Below are positions 33,897 through 43,292 of a DNA stretch of 64,000 nt, one piece after another (position 1 is the stretch's first letter; each line of letters opens with the position of its first letter). Origin of the DNA: an archaeon. GTDB lineage: Archaea > Iainarchaeota > Iainarchaeia > CSSED10-239. The notes beneath the pieces were generated by a model. The model worked only from the letters and a program-made list of their open reading frames with translations, had not been told where the DNA came from and did no database searches. The stretch is from assembly GCA_029563035.1 (NCBI GenBank), contig JAKQTP010000138.1, positions 248,001 through 312,000 of the forward strand. The letters are read 5' to 3'. A program made the translations under genes and the position numbers.

Positions 33897-34355
33897 ATGG
33901 AAAACTATTCTAAAAAAGTTATGGAAAATTTCCTAAACCCAAAGAACATGGGAGAAATCAAGAATGCTGATGGCATTGGAAAGGTAGGAAATTTAAACTG
34001 TGGTGACGTTATGTATATTTACATCAAGGTCTCCAAAGACAAGAACGGAAAAGAAATAATCAAAGATATTAAGTTTAAGACACTTGGCTGTGCAGCAGCA
34101 ATTGCAACATCTTCCATGATAACAGAACTTGCAAAAGGAAAGGCTCTTGATGTGGCTTTTAATATTACAAGAGCAGATGTTGCTAGTAGCCTTGATGGCC
34201 TTCCACCAATAAAGATGCATTGTTCTAATCTGGCTGCAGATGCACTAAAAGCAGCAATCAACGACTATTATTCAAAGAACGGAAAAGAAACAAAAACAAT
34301 AAAAACAATTGCGTGCACACATTGTTGTGCAAAGAAGGCTTGTAATCATAAATAA
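33897..34355 (+). CDS. iscU: Fe-S cluster scaffold protein with extra C-terminal cysteines
   Basis: 152 residues. Scaffold on which [2Fe-2S] clusters are built. The three conserved cysteines appear in NLNCGD, TLGCAAA and KMHCSNLA, and the N-terminus YSKKVMENFLNPKNMGEI is typical. Unlike standard IscU, about 15 residues at the end carry five more Cys/His positions (CTHCCAKKACNHK), as seen in some NifU-like variants; these might hold a further cluster or take sulfur. Confidence 0.92.
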   Translation: MENYSKKVMENFLNPKNMGEIKNADGIGKVGNLNCGDVMYIYIKVSKDKNGKEIIKDIKFKTLGCAAAIATSSMITELAKGKALDVAFNITRADVASSLDGLPPIKMHCSNLAADALKAAINDYYSKNGKETKTIKTIACTHCCAKKACNHK

Positions 34356-34369
34356 AAGAGGGGGTAGAT

Positions 34370-34624
34370 ATGAAAGTAGATAGACACACAAAACTAGGCA
34401 AAATAATAAAACTAAAAGGCATGAAGAAAATCTTGACTAACCATCGTGTGCCTTGTGTTACTTGTCCATTAGCAAAAGTAGAAATGGACAATCTGGAGAT
34501 TGGTTATATTTGCTCAATGTATGGCCTAAATGAAAAAGAATTATTACTTAATATTAATAAAATACTAAAACACAAAGACAAAGCAGAAAAACCAAAACCT
34601 AAAAGAAAAGTAAAAAAAGGATAA
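34370..34624 (+). CDS. DUF1858-like redox protein
   Basis: 84 residues. The central VPCVTCPLA motif, then IGYICSMYGLNEKELLLNINKIL, is the pattern of the DUF1858 / hybrid-cluster-associated redox disulfide family. A basic tail follows (PKPKRKVKKG). Last gene of the ArsR-IscS-IscU operon, so a thiol-redox or Fe-S repair role is likely. Confidence 0.78.
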   Translation: MKVDRHTKLGKIIKLKGMKKILTNHRVPCVTCPLAKVEMDNLEIGYICSMYGLNEKELLLNINKILKHKDKAEKPKPKRKVKKG

Positions 34625-34627
34625 AAT

Positions 34628-35983
34628 TTATTTTAGATATTTAAGAACACTAGTAATCTCGGAAGGGTCTCTAAAGCAAAGCACCTTTCTTTTCTCAAAC
34701 TCTTTTATCTTTTCTTCTGTTTTGTTTCCACCAATTGTTACAACCATTATTGGTTTTTTTGTGTTTGCTTTTAGCTTAGCTATTTTTTCTGGTATCGTGC
34801 TTGAGATGCTTGGCATCTGAAGTAACATTAAAACGATTATGGAGTTTGTGTTTTTGTCTTTTAGGCACAAATCAATTACTTGTACAAACCTATCATCTCC
34901 TGCATCTCCTGTTAGGTCTATTGGATTTCCGATAGTTGCATACCCTGGCATTATTTTTTTTATTTTTTCTGCTGTTTCTTTTGTTACTTCTGAAAGCTTT
35001 AGTTTATTAATTTCAAGCTGGTCAGTTGTAAGAACCCCAAAGCCCCCACCGTTTGTTATGATTTGTGAATCTTTTATGTTATCTACTTTATACCAAGAAA
35101 AGAACCTAGAAAGATCAAACATTTCTTTTATGGTTTTTACTTCTATTGCTCCTGCTTGTCTTAGAGCAGTAGAAAAGACCTTTGTAGAGCCGGCAATTGC
35201 TGCAGTGTGGCTTTTTACAGCAGTAGTTCCTTTTTCTGATATTCCGCCTTTTAAGACAATTACTTTTTTTTTCTTAGTAACTTTTTTTAAGGTCTTATAA
35301 AATTTATTTCCATTCTTTACTCCTTCAATATAGCAAAGAATAATGTCTGTTTTTGTATCTTTTTCAAAATACTCTAAAAGATCTGTTTCATCAACATCTA
35401 GGGCATTGCCATAAGACACAAACTTGTTAATCTCTAATCTTTGCTTGCTAGAAACATCTAGAAGAGCTATGCCTAATGCTCCTGATTGAGTGATGATTGA
35501 GACCTTGCCACACATTGGCAAATCATAATTTTCTCTAGAGTTAAAGGTTGCATCAAGATTATTAGAAAGATTAAGAATGCCAAGACAGTTTGGCCCGATA
35601 AGATTTATTTTTTCTTTTAATATTAATGTTTTTATTTTTTCTGTTAGGTCGGTTCTGCCGATTTCTGAAAACCCAGAAGTTACCATTAGTATATTTTTAC
35701 ATTTTGCTTTGGCTATCTCTTTTACAACCTCATAAGTTATTGCTGCAGGTGTTGCAACAATAGAAAGATCGATCTTTTCGGAAAGCCCAGTAATGCTTGA
35801 AAAGACCTTTTTGCCAAATAGCTTTTTTCCAGAAAGCCTAGGATTTGTAAAATACACCTTGCCCTTAAAGTTTGAGAGGTTCTTGGCAATGGTGTTGCCT
35901 ACACTCCCACTTTTATCAGAGGCGCCAATAAGGCATACAGATTTTGGTTCAAAAAAGGTATTTAGGTTTTTCAAGATAATCAC
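34628..35983 (-). CDS. acdA: ADP-forming acyl-CoA synthetase, alpha subunit
   Basis: 451 residues. Converts acetyl- or acyl-CoA, ADP and phosphate to the acid, ATP and CoA. Seen: an N-terminal CoA-binding Rossmann domain with CLIGASDKSGSVG, NPNCLGILN, a second domain with TQSGALG, and the phosphohistidine region KSHTAAIAGS (H259). The ATP-grasp beta subunit is not fused and not in this window, so it must be encoded elsewhere for activity. Ends 4 bp from the convergent Isc operon. Confidence 0.9.
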   Translation of the reverse strand: MIILKNLNTFFEPKSVCLIGASDKSGSVGNTIAKNLSNFKGKVYFTNPRLSGKKLFGKKVFSSITGLSEKIDLSIVATPAAITYEVVKEIAKAKCKNILMVTSGFSEIGRTDLTEKIKTLILKEKINLIGPNCLGILNLSNNLDATFNSRENYDLPMCGKVSIITQSGALGIALLDVSSKQRLEINKFVSYGNALDVDETDLLEYFEKDTKTDIILCYIEGVKNGNKFYKTLKKVTKKKKVIVLKGGISEKGTTAVKSHTAAIAGSTKVFSTALRQAGAIEVKTIKEMFDLSRFFSWYKVDNIKDSQIITNGGGFGVLTTDQLEINKLKLSEVTKETAEKIKKIMPGYATIGNPIDLTGDAGDDRFVQVIDLCLKDKNTNSIIVLMLLQMPSISSTIPEKIAKLKANTKKPIMVVTIGGNKTEEKIKEFEKRKVLCFRDPSEITSVLKYLK

Positions 35984-36073
35984 TATTTAAATTTATTCTA
36001 TATAACTATATATTAAAAATATATATATAAGGGTTTCTTTCTTATGTTTTAATACTTAATGGAGAGAATAATT

Positions 36074-36394
36074 ATGAAAAAATATATAAAACCAAAAACC
36101 AATCCAAAAACCACAAAAGTTAGAATACAAGTGGGTGATAAAAGATCTAAAGTAATTGGCTTTAAATCTACAAGATCTAATATTAGAAGAATAATAATTG
36201 GCGCTGAATATTCAAGAGCAAACCTAAAACGCGAAATTGGCAAAATGAAAGTGTCAGAATTTTTGGGTTGTTTAAAAACCGCAAAATCCCAGAGATTTTT
36301 TGATTTTTATGGCAATATGGAAATGAGTAGTTTTATGGATAATCATGATAAATTATTTTTACAAATCATAAAAAAAGAAATATATAAAAAATGA
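36074..36394 (+). CDS. Small basic protein, unknown
   Basis: 106 residues from the ATG preceded by GGAGAG (an upstream ATG at 36059 is less likely since it overlaps that SD). A Lys/Pro/Thr-rich leader to about residue 35, then a helical body. No family recognised. Similar in style to the orphans at 4680, 30192 and 46465. Encoded just before the POR operon. Confidence 0.55.
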   Translation: MKKYIKPKTNPKTTKVRIQVGDKRSKVIGFKSTRSNIRRIIIGAEYSRANLKREIGKMKVSEFLGCLKTAKSQRFFDFYGNMEMSSFMDNHDKLFLQIIKKEIYKK

Positions 36395-36411
36395 AATTCA
36401 AGTGAAGACTT

Positions 36412-36969
36412 ATGAAAGATACTTTTGAAATAATGATATATGGCAGAGCAGGGCTTGGTGCAAAGACCTGTGCGCAATTGATTGCTGATTCTGCATTAAT
36501 TGATGGAAAGGTTGTTCAGGCTTTTCCAGAGTATGGCCCAGAGAGAAGAGGAGCGCCAGTCAGGTCGTTTGTGAGAATTTCAGACAAACACATCAGAGTG
36601 CATGAGCCAATCACAGAACCAGACCTAGTAATTGTTATTGATAGTGGGCTGTTTAAGGTGTTGCCTGCTCTTTCTAAATTTGATTGTAGCTATATAATCA
36701 ATAGCAACAACGACAAAATGTATTTTAAAAAATTTATCAAAGACGAGAAAAAAATAAATGTGATTGATGGTAGTAAGATTTCTTTAGAATTATTAAAAAT
36801 AAATAATCCTAATTCTGTTCTTATTGGGGCCTTTGTTAAGCTATTTAAAAAAATAAAATATTCTTCAGTAGAAGAATCTATAAAAAAAGAATTTGAAAAA
36901 AAAGGAAAAAAAGAGGTTATTGAACCTAATCTCTTATGCCTTAAAAAAGGGTTTGATTATTTTAAGTGA
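36412..36969 (+). CDS. porG: Pyruvate:ferredoxin oxidoreductase, gamma subunit
   Basis: 185 residues. Gamma domain of 2-oxoacid:ferredoxin oxidoreductase, with the start IMIYGRAGLGAKTCAQLI and the characteristic FPEYGPERRGAPVRSFVRIS. First gene of the order gamma-delta-alpha-beta, the standard archaeal POR operon. Confidence 0.93.
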   Translation: MKDTFEIMIYGRAGLGAKTCAQLIADSALIDGKVVQAFPEYGPERRGAPVRSFVRISDKHIRVHEPITEPDLVIVIDSGLFKVLPALSKFDCSYIINSNNDKMYFKKFIKDEKKINVIDGSKISLELLKINNPNSVLIGAFVKLFKKIKYSSVEESIKKEFEKKGKKEVIEPNLLCLKKGFDYFK

Positions 36970-37250
36970 TGATTATGACAGAAACTAAAATGATTGGAGG
37001 GGTTATTCCTGGGGGAACAGCCCATAAAAATAAAACTGGCTCGTGGAGAAGCTTAAAACCAGAATGGGATTCTAAAAAGTGCATACATTGTATGTTTTGC
37101 TTTAATGCTTGTCCAGAACAATGTATAAAGGCAAAGAAAGATGATAAAGGGAACATCAAAAGAGAAGAGACAGATTTAGATTATTGTAAGGGCTGTGGGA
37201 TATGTGAAGAAGTCTGCCCAGTTAAATGCATAAAGATGGTTAAGGAGTAA
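36969..37250 (+). CDS. porD: Pyruvate:ferredoxin oxidoreductase, delta subunit (2x[4Fe-4S])
   Basis: 93 residues with two ferredoxin motifs: C-IHC-MFC-NAC-P and C-KGC-GIC-EEVC-P. Passes electrons from the thiamine site to ferredoxin. The ATG chosen overlaps the porG stop; an ATG at 36975 and a GTG at 36966 are also possible starts. Confidence 0.93.
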   Translation: MIMTETKMIGGVIPGGTAHKNKTGSWRSLKPEWDSKKCIHCMFCFNACPEQCIKAKKDDKGNIKREETDLDYCKGCGICEEVCPVKCIKMVKE

Positions 37251-37254
37251 AAAT

Positions 37255-38415
37255 ATGAAAAAGACAAAATTAGGTTTAAATGGCGGAGAGGCAATTGCTT
37301 TTGCATTAAAGCAAATTAATCCAGAGGTTTTTGCAATGTATCCTATTACTCCACAAACACCAATCATTGAGAGCTATGCTAAGTTTGTGGCTAATGACCT
37401 AGTAGATACTGAAATAATTAGAACAGAATCTGAACATTCTGCTCTTTCTGCAACCATCGGCGCATCAGCATCTGGGGTTAGAGCAGTAACTGCAACCGCA
37501 TCACAAGGCTTGATGTATATGTTTGAAGCATTAAGTGTTGCTAGTGGCCTAAGGCTACCAATTGTAATGCCTGTTGCCAACAGAGCAATCTCTGCACCTA
37601 TCAACATCCATTGTGATCATAGTGACAGCATGTCAACTCTTGATCAAGGCTGGATGCAAGTTTATTGTGAGAATGCTGAAGAAGCTTATAACATGACCTT
37701 ATTTAGCTTAAGACTTGCTGAATCAGTTTATCTTCCAATAATGGTTTGTATTGATGGATTTTATACTAGCCACAACATGGAAATAGTTAATGTTTATGAT
37801 GACAAAACAGTTAAAGAGTTTATAGGAAATTTTAAACCAAACTATAGTCTGTTAGATATTAAAAAGCCAATAACAGTTGGAGCACTCTCACTTACAGATA
37901 GTTATTTTGAAATTAGAAAGGAAATGTATGATGCGTTTTTTAAAGTTAAAGAAAATTATCTGAAGATTTCAAAAGAATATAAAGAAACTTTTGGAAAAAA
38001 CATAAAATTTTATGAAGACTATTTTGCTAGCAACTCAGAAACTGTTCTTGTTGTTCTAAGCTCTACTGGCGAAGCATCAAAAGATGTTATTGATAAATTA
38101 AGAAAGGAGGGAAAAGATGTTGGCCTTCTTAGACCAATTTTATTTAGGCCTTTCTTATATGAGGAATATTCTAAGGCATTAACAAAAGCAAAAAAGATAA
38201 TTGTTCTTGAAAGAACCGAAAGCCCTGGTAGCTTTCCTCCTCTTTACAAGGAAATTTGTTTAACTGTTAGGGATAATAAAAACTGGCCAGAAATATTTTC
38301 GTTTGTCTTTGGCTTAGGCGGAAGAGACATTTATCAAAAAGATATTGAAGAACTTTTAGTTTCTGTAATGTCTGGAAAAAAAATAAAAAGTAGATATATT
38401 GGAATTAAGGGATAA
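37255..38415 (+). CDS. porA: Pyruvate:ferredoxin oxidoreductase, alpha subunit
   Basis: 386 residues. Contains the pyrimidine-binding domain with the family's YPITPQTPIIES, TESEHSALSATIGASASGVRAVTATASQGLMYM, and the DQGWMQ/CIDGFYTSH text. Pyruvate specificity is inferred from resemblance to PorA rather than KorA or VorB. Confidence 0.94.
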   Translation: MKKTKLGLNGGEAIAFALKQINPEVFAMYPITPQTPIIESYAKFVANDLVDTEIIRTESEHSALSATIGASASGVRAVTATASQGLMYMFEALSVASGLRLPIVMPVANRAISAPINIHCDHSDSMSTLDQGWMQVYCENAEEAYNMTLFSLRLAESVYLPIMVCIDGFYTSHNMEIVNVYDDKTVKEFIGNFKPNYSLLDIKKPITVGALSLTDSYFEIRKEMYDAFFKVKENYLKISKEYKETFGKNIKFYEDYFASNSETVLVVLSSTGEASKDVIDKLRKEGKDVGLLRPILFRPFLYEEYSKALTKAKKIIVLERTESPGSFPPLYKEICLTVRDNKNWPEIFSFVFGLGGRDIYQKDIEELLVSVMSGKKIKSRYIGIKG

Positions 38416-38418
38416 AAT

Positions 38419-39345
38419 ATGAACTCAAAAGAACTTGCAATTAAATTATTAGAAAATAAATCAATAGTGCCAGGTTATAGGACTTGTGCAGGCTGTCCAA
38501 TAATGATTATTTGTAAGACAGTTATTGCGGCAAGTGATAAGCCTGTTGTTGCAGCAAGCGCCACATCTTGTGCAGAGGTAACAACAACAGTTTATCCGCA
38601 AACAGCTTGGAATATCCCTTGGATTCATTCTCTTTTTGCAAATGCTCCTGCGACCATCTCAGGAATTGAACGAGCATACAAGGCACAAAAAAAGAAAGGT
38701 AAAATAAAAGAAGACATTAATTTTTTAGTAATTTCTGGAGATGGTGGTGGCTATGACATAGGGCTTGCATCACTTTCCGGAGCCTTAGAGAGAGGACATG
38801 ATTTTGTTTTTTTGTGTTATTCAAATGAAGGCTATCAAAATACCGGTAACCAAAGAAGCTCAGCAACTCCAAAAGGAGCAGCAACATCAACAACGCCATC
38901 AGGAAAAACAGAAATTGGAAAATTAGAGTTTCCAAAAGATTTAACAAAGATAGCTTCTGCACACAACATCCCTTATGTTGCTCAAATTAATTCTCATAAC
39001 CAAACGGATATGTTTGAAAAAGCAAAGAAAGCTTTTGATGTTAAAGGCCCAGCAGTGCTTATTTCTTTTGCAGCATGCCCAACAAACATGAAAGCAGATT
39101 CAAGATATACTATTAGTATTAGCAAGCTAGCTACAGAAACTTGCTTTTGGCCTCTTTATGAAGTGATTAATGGCAAAGTAATTATCAACTATAAGCCAGC
39201 AAAGAAACTTCCAATCGAAGAATTTCTAAAAACACAAACCAAATTTAAAAAGCTCTTAAAACCAGAAAATAAAAAAATACTACAAGAGATACAGGCAGAA
39301 GTAGATAGAAGATGGGAAGAGCTATTGAAACTAGAGAAGCTATAA
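38419..39345 (+). CDS. porB: Pyruvate:ferredoxin oxidoreductase, beta subunit
   Basis: 308 residues. Thiamine diphosphate-binding subunit: GYRTCAGCPI with the cluster-binding Cys, the TPP motif GDGGGYDIGLASLSGALERG through YSNEGYQNTGNQRS, and the sulfur-rich CPTNMK stretch. The 3' end overlaps the convergent acetate kinase gene by 6 bp. Confidence 0.95.
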   Translation: MNSKELAIKLLENKSIVPGYRTCAGCPIMIICKTVIAASDKPVVAASATSCAEVTTTVYPQTAWNIPWIHSLFANAPATISGIERAYKAQKKKGKIKEDINFLVISGDGGGYDIGLASLSGALERGHDFVFLCYSNEGYQNTGNQRSSATPKGAATSTTPSGKTEIGKLEFPKDLTKIASAHNIPYVAQINSHNQTDMFEKAKKAFDVKGPAVLISFAACPTNMKADSRYTISISKLATETCFWPLYEVINGKVIINYKPAKKLPIEEFLKTQTKFKKLLKPENKKILQEIQAEVDRRWEELLKLEKL

Positions 39346-40518
39346 GTTCTTTTTAGTCTCAATTGCTATCTCTAACTCCTCGTTTGTTGGAACTACCATT
39401 GCTATGACCTTGCTGTTTTTTGTTGAAATAAAAACATTGTGTTTCTGGTTTGCCTCTTTGTCTATCTCTAAGCCAAGATAAGTAAAGTGCTCAAGAACAA
39501 GCTCTCTAAGATACGCTGATTTCTCACCAATGCCACCAGTAAAGATAATTGCATCAACTCCGTTCATCTCAGCAATATAACTTCCAATAATTGAAACTAT
39601 TCTTGTTGTAAGAATATCATTAGCAAGTTTTGCTTTTTTATCTCCTGCTATTGAGAGATCTTCTATTTGCCTGTGATCGCTACTTATTTGGCTTATTCCA
39701 AATAATCCAGATTCTTTATTTATTATTTTCTTTATTTGTTCTTTGGAATAACCATGTTCTAAAAGAAAAAGAACAATCTCTGGATCAAAGCTTCCACTTC
39801 TTGTTCCCATTGGGAGCCCATCAACAGGCGTAAAGCCCATAGAAATATCAAAGCTCTTGCCTTGATTGATTGCACAAATGCTCTGGCCATTTCCTAAATG
39901 GCAAGTTATTAGCTTCAGGCTATTATAGTCTTTGCCTAAGATCTCAGCTGCTTTTTTAGAAACATATTGATGGCTAATTCCATGAAAGCCATATTTTCTA
40001 ATCTTGAACTTATCATAAAGCTCTTTTGGAAGCCCATAAAGATATATCCTTTCTGGAATTGTTTGATGAAATGCAGTATCAAAGACTGCAAAATGTCTTG
40101 CTTGTGGAAGTTTCTCTTTTAGAATCTCAATACATTCAATATTAACTGGATTATGAAGAGGTGCTAAAAAAGAAATCTTTTTAAGATGCAAAAGCATGGT
40201 GTCAGTAATTTCTGTTGTCTTAGAATATTCTTCTGCACCATGTACAACTCTATGCCCAATAGAGCTTATATCAGAAAGATTTTCAACAATTTTCTTTTCT
40301 AAAAGAACAGAAAGCATGTCTTCAATTGCTTGTCTATGTGTTTTTATTTCTGTTTCTTGAGTGGTTTTTGAGCCGATTGTTAGAATCCTTAAACAAGATT
40401 TGCCATCAGTTCTGTTTAAGCCATCATAATGCCCTTTTATTAAAATCTCTTCAGTATCAGGGTTGATATATTGAAACTTTAGAGAACTACTGCCTGCATT
40501 AATTATTAGTATGTTCAT
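39340..40518 (-). CDS. ackA: Acetate kinase
   Basis: 392 residues. Interconverts acetate plus ATP with acetyl phosphate. Signatures: LIINAGSSSLKFQ at the start, HRVVHGAEEY, FDTAFHQTIPE, GFHGISHQYV, CHLGNGQSI, TPVDGLPMGTRSGSFDPE and the late FTGGIGEKSAYLRE. A strong AAGGAG SD precedes the ATG. Acetate kinase is uncommon in archaea, and its usual partner phosphotransacetylase is not in this window; acquisition from bacteria is likely. Confidence 0.95.
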   Translation of the reverse strand: MNILIINAGSSSLKFQYINPDTEEILIKGHYDGLNRTDGKSCLRILTIGSKTTQETEIKTHRQAIEDMLSVLLEKKIVENLSDISSIGHRVVHGAEEYSKTTEITDTMLLHLKKISFLAPLHNPVNIECIEILKEKLPQARHFAVFDTAFHQTIPERIYLYGLPKELYDKFKIRKYGFHGISHQYVSKKAAEILGKDYNSLKLITCHLGNGQSICAINQGKSFDISMGFTPVDGLPMGTRSGSFDPEIVLFLLEHGYSKEQIKKIINKESGLFGISQISSDHRQIEDLSIAGDKKAKLANDILTTRIVSIIGSYIAEMNGVDAIIFTGGIGEKSAYLRELVLEHFTYLGLEIDKEANQKHNVFISTKNSKVIAMVVPTNEELEIAIETKKNL

Positions 40519-40616
40519 TTTGAATTCTCCTTTTATTAAAATTAGACTAATATAATTATAGAAACAAACAGATTATAAAAATAAGCTTTATAAAATCTTT
40601 TATCTTTGGTTTATTC

Positions 40617-41831
40617 ATGAGAGATAAAGAACAACCAGCCAAGCTAAGCACATTTAAAAAAATAATATTTGGAATACAAATGCTTTTTGTTGCATTTGGT
40701 GCAATTGTTCTTGTTCCTTTGCTTGTTGGTATTGATCCTGCTGTTGCTCTTTTTACTGCTGGTTGTGGCACTTTGATTTTTCATTTTGTTACTAAAGGCA
40801 AAATCCCGTTGTTTCTTGGAAGCTCGTTTGTTTTTATTGCTCCTGTTATTAAAGCAACAGAGCTTTATGGGTATTCAGGAACTCTTAGCGGATTAATGGC
40901 TGTTGGTGTTGTATATATGATAATGGCCTTTGTTGTTAAGAAAAAAGGAGTTAAATTCTTGTCTAACCTTTTCCCGCCTGTTGTTATTGGACCAGTAATA
41001 ATGGTTATTGGTTTATCTCTTGCTGGAACAGGCGTGAAAATGGCAAACAGCAATTGGTTGCTTGCAATTATTGCTTTGGCTACTGCAATAATAGTTGTTG
41101 TTTTTGGGAAAGGCACTCTTAAGTTATTGCCTGTTATCTTTGGATTGATTGTTAGTTATGTTGTTGCAGCCATATTAAAAGTTGTAGATTATTCCAAACT
41201 AATAAATGCTCCTTGGTTTTCTATACCACAATTTACTATGCCAACATTTAATATTAATGCAATATTGTTCTTGATACCTGTTGCTATTGCTCCAATAATA
41301 GAACATATTGGAGACATATATGCAATTTCTAAAGTAACAAACAAAAATTTTGTAAAAGATCCTGGCCTCTCAAGAACCATGTTAGGAGATGGCTGTGCAA
41401 CTTTTTTCTCTGGTTGTGTAGGAGGAACACCAACAACAACATATTCTGAAGTTACAGGAGCTATAATCTTAACAAAAATAACAGAGCCAGCAGTTCTAAG
41501 AATTGCAGCAATTACAGCCATTTGCTTTGCGTTTCTTGGAAAGATCAGTGGCTTTTTATATACAATCCCTGAAGCAATCTTAGGAGGAATAATGCTTTTG
41601 TTATTTGGGATGATAACTATTATTGGGATCAAAACACTAATGGAAAACAAAGTAAATCTCAATCACACAAAAAACATGGTAATAATTGCAGTTATGCTTG
41701 CTATTGGTGTTGGTGGGGCAATGATATCTTTTGGCAATTTCTCATTAGGCGGGGTTGCTCTTACTAGTGTTATTGGAATAATACTAAACCAGATATTGCC
41801 TGATAAAGAAAAAGATCTAAGAAGTGTTTAG
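40617..41831 (+). CDS. NCS2-family nucleobase permease (uracil/xanthine type)
   Basis: 404 residues with about 12-14 hydrophobic helices. Start QMLFVAFGAIVLVPLLVGIDPAVALFTAGCGTLIF, GSSFVFIAP, then the substrate motif region IAPIIEHIGDIYAISKVTNKNF and GDGCATFFSGCVGGTPTTTYSEV, as in UraA-like transporters. Imports uracil or a related base; salvage fits a genome with PRPP synthetase and few biosynthetic genes in view. Confidence 0.92.
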   Translation: MRDKEQPAKLSTFKKIIFGIQMLFVAFGAIVLVPLLVGIDPAVALFTAGCGTLIFHFVTKGKIPLFLGSSFVFIAPVIKATELYGYSGTLSGLMAVGVVYMIMAFVVKKKGVKFLSNLFPPVVIGPVIMVIGLSLAGTGVKMANSNWLLAIIALATAIIVVVFGKGTLKLLPVIFGLIVSYVVAAILKVVDYSKLINAPWFSIPQFTMPTFNINAILFLIPVAIAPIIEHIGDIYAISKVTNKNFVKDPGLSRTMLGDGCATFFSGCVGGTPTTTYSEVTGAIILTKITEPAVLRIAAITAICFAFLGKISGFLYTIPEAILGGIMLLLFGMITIIGIKTLMENKVNLNHTKNMVIIAVMLAIGVGGAMISFGNFSLGGVALTSVIGIILNQILPDKEKDLRSV

Positions 41832-41846
41832 CCTCTTAAATTAAAT

Positions 41847-42098
41847 TTAGTCAAACTCTATATCTCTTGTAGATCTGCCCCTATTTCTGCGAAGCCTTTG
41901 ATTTATGTTACTACTGTCTTTTTCAAAATCTTTTACTCTAATATCGTTTCTAGGTCTTCTATCGCCTTTTGCCCTATAATCAGTTGTTTTTGGTTTGGTT
42001 CTATTCCAACCAAGAACACTTCCAGTTGTTGTTTCTCTTCTTGGTGGTTTTATTCTTTTTCCAGGAATAACCCTTCTCATTCTTAATATTTGTGGCAC
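41847..42098 (-). CDS. Very basic, disordered 83-residue protein, GTG start
   Basis: Rich in Arg (RRETTT, GDRRPRND, RLRRNRGRSTRD) with few hydrophobic residues. The GTG start is supported by a strong SD, GGAGG, 8-9 nt upstream. No family known. It could bind nucleic acid. It ends close to the permease gene and lies downstream of topoisomerase VI on the same strand. Confidence 0.6.
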   Translation of the reverse strand: MPQILRMRRVIPGKRIKPPRRETTTGSVLGWNRTKPKTTDYRAKGDRRPRNDIRVKDFEKDSSNINQRLRRNRGRSTRDIEFD

Positions 42099-42120
42099 TT
42101 TCTTTTCCTCCTATTTAAAA

Positions 42121-43281
42121 TTATAAGAAAATTTCATTTTCTATCTTTTCTGGCAAATATTTTTTAGCAACGAAGTCAAGAGACTTGTTTGCAAGAGCCT
42201 GTTGTTCTATTCTGATTTTTTTATCAATCGCAAGTTTTAATTCAGCTTGCCATTTTGCTGATTTGAACCAATCATAGTTCATTAGTTCCTTTGCTCTTTT
42301 GACATCTCCTTCTTTCATTTTTTCAGTAACATTTTGTAAGCCATATGTTTCAACATCTGTTAGGGTCATTCCAACATACTTGGCATCAGGAACCGCCAGA
42401 TATTTAGAATGTGCAGCTAATGCCATTGATCCGCTTTTGATAACAGAATAGATGTACCAACCATAAGGATCTCCATCTGTAAAGACAATGACTGGGAGAT
42501 CATATTCATATCTTAATCTGTGAATTAATCTTCTTGCTCCTCTTGCACCTTGACCACCAGTTCCAACTAATATTGCATTGTGCTTAGGTGCATATTTTTC
42601 TTCTATCAGTCTATTGTACATTGCTGCTGTTTCAATAACTAAAACAAAATCAGCATTAATATCAACAATCTCTATCTCTTCAGGCTCAATTCTGGACATT
42701 ATGCTCCAGCCACCTCTGCCAAGAGAATTACAATTGAAAACATCATTGTCGTGTTTTAGATCCTTAAGAGTAATATCGCCATAAAGAGAACCTTTCGCTT
42801 CAGCATGCAATCCTAATTTTTCTCTAATGGTATTAGCAGCATGCTCAACATCAACAATAACTTCATTAGACTCGCTTTGTGATTCAAAGGTGTTTTCTTT
42901 GGTGTTAGCTACTGTTCGTTTTAGTTCATAATAGATTTCTCTGATTGATGCTGTCTTTCCTTCTTTTAAATATTCATTACATTTATCATTAACAAGCATT
43001 GTCTGCATGAACTTTCTTGCAGCCCCAAGATTTAGAAAAGGCCTGATTGTTTTTTTGTCTCCAAGCTGTATGTATTGCTTGTCTTCATCAAAATAAACAT
43101 TGCTAAGCCCTCTTACCTTTGTTGTAAAGGTTGGGTGTCTATTGCTTTTTATCTGATCAACAATGTCTTTTGCTATCTGATAGGTTTTTCTTTCTACTTC
43201 CTTTGTAGTTTCAGTCTCATATTTATCAAGCCTTTTATGTTGACGTTTTTTTACTAATGTTGTTTCTTTTTTTTTTGCCAT
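42121..43281 (-). CDS. top6A: DNA topoisomerase VI, subunit A
   Basis: 386 residues from MAKKKET (a GTG nine bases upstream is an alternative). Spo11-like cleaving subunit of a type IIB topoisomerase. Seen: the catalytic tyrosine in SIREIYYELKR, and the Toprim domain with FVLVIETAAMYNRL and VFTDGDPYGWYIY. The gene is encoded 11 bp after subunit B. Confidence 0.95.
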   Translation of the reverse strand: MAKKKETTLVKKRQHKRLDKYETETTKEVERKTYQIAKDIVDQIKSNRHPTFTTKVRGLSNVYFDEDKQYIQLGDKKTIRPFLNLGAARKFMQTMLVNDKCNEYLKEGKTASIREIYYELKRTVANTKENTFESQSESNEVIVDVEHAANTIREKLGLHAEAKGSLYGDITLKDLKHDNDVFNCNSLGRGGWSIMSRIEPEEIEIVDINADFVLVIETAAMYNRLIEEKYAPKHNAILVGTGGQGARGARRLIHRLRYEYDLPVIVFTDGDPYGWYIYSVIKSGSMALAAHSKYLAVPDAKYVGMTLTDVETYGLQNVTEKMKEGDVKRAKELMNYDWFKSAKWQAELKLAIDKKIRIEQQALANKSLDFVAKKYLPEKIENEIFL

Positions 43282-43292
43282 AATTATCACAT

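Noticed and set aside
34839..35300. 153-codon plus-strand frame inside the acyl-CoA synthetase gene
   Set aside because: Antisense to a clear family member with conserved motifs.
41189..41662. 157-codon minus-strand frame inside the permease gene
   Set aside because: Hydrophobic antisense shadow of transmembrane helices.
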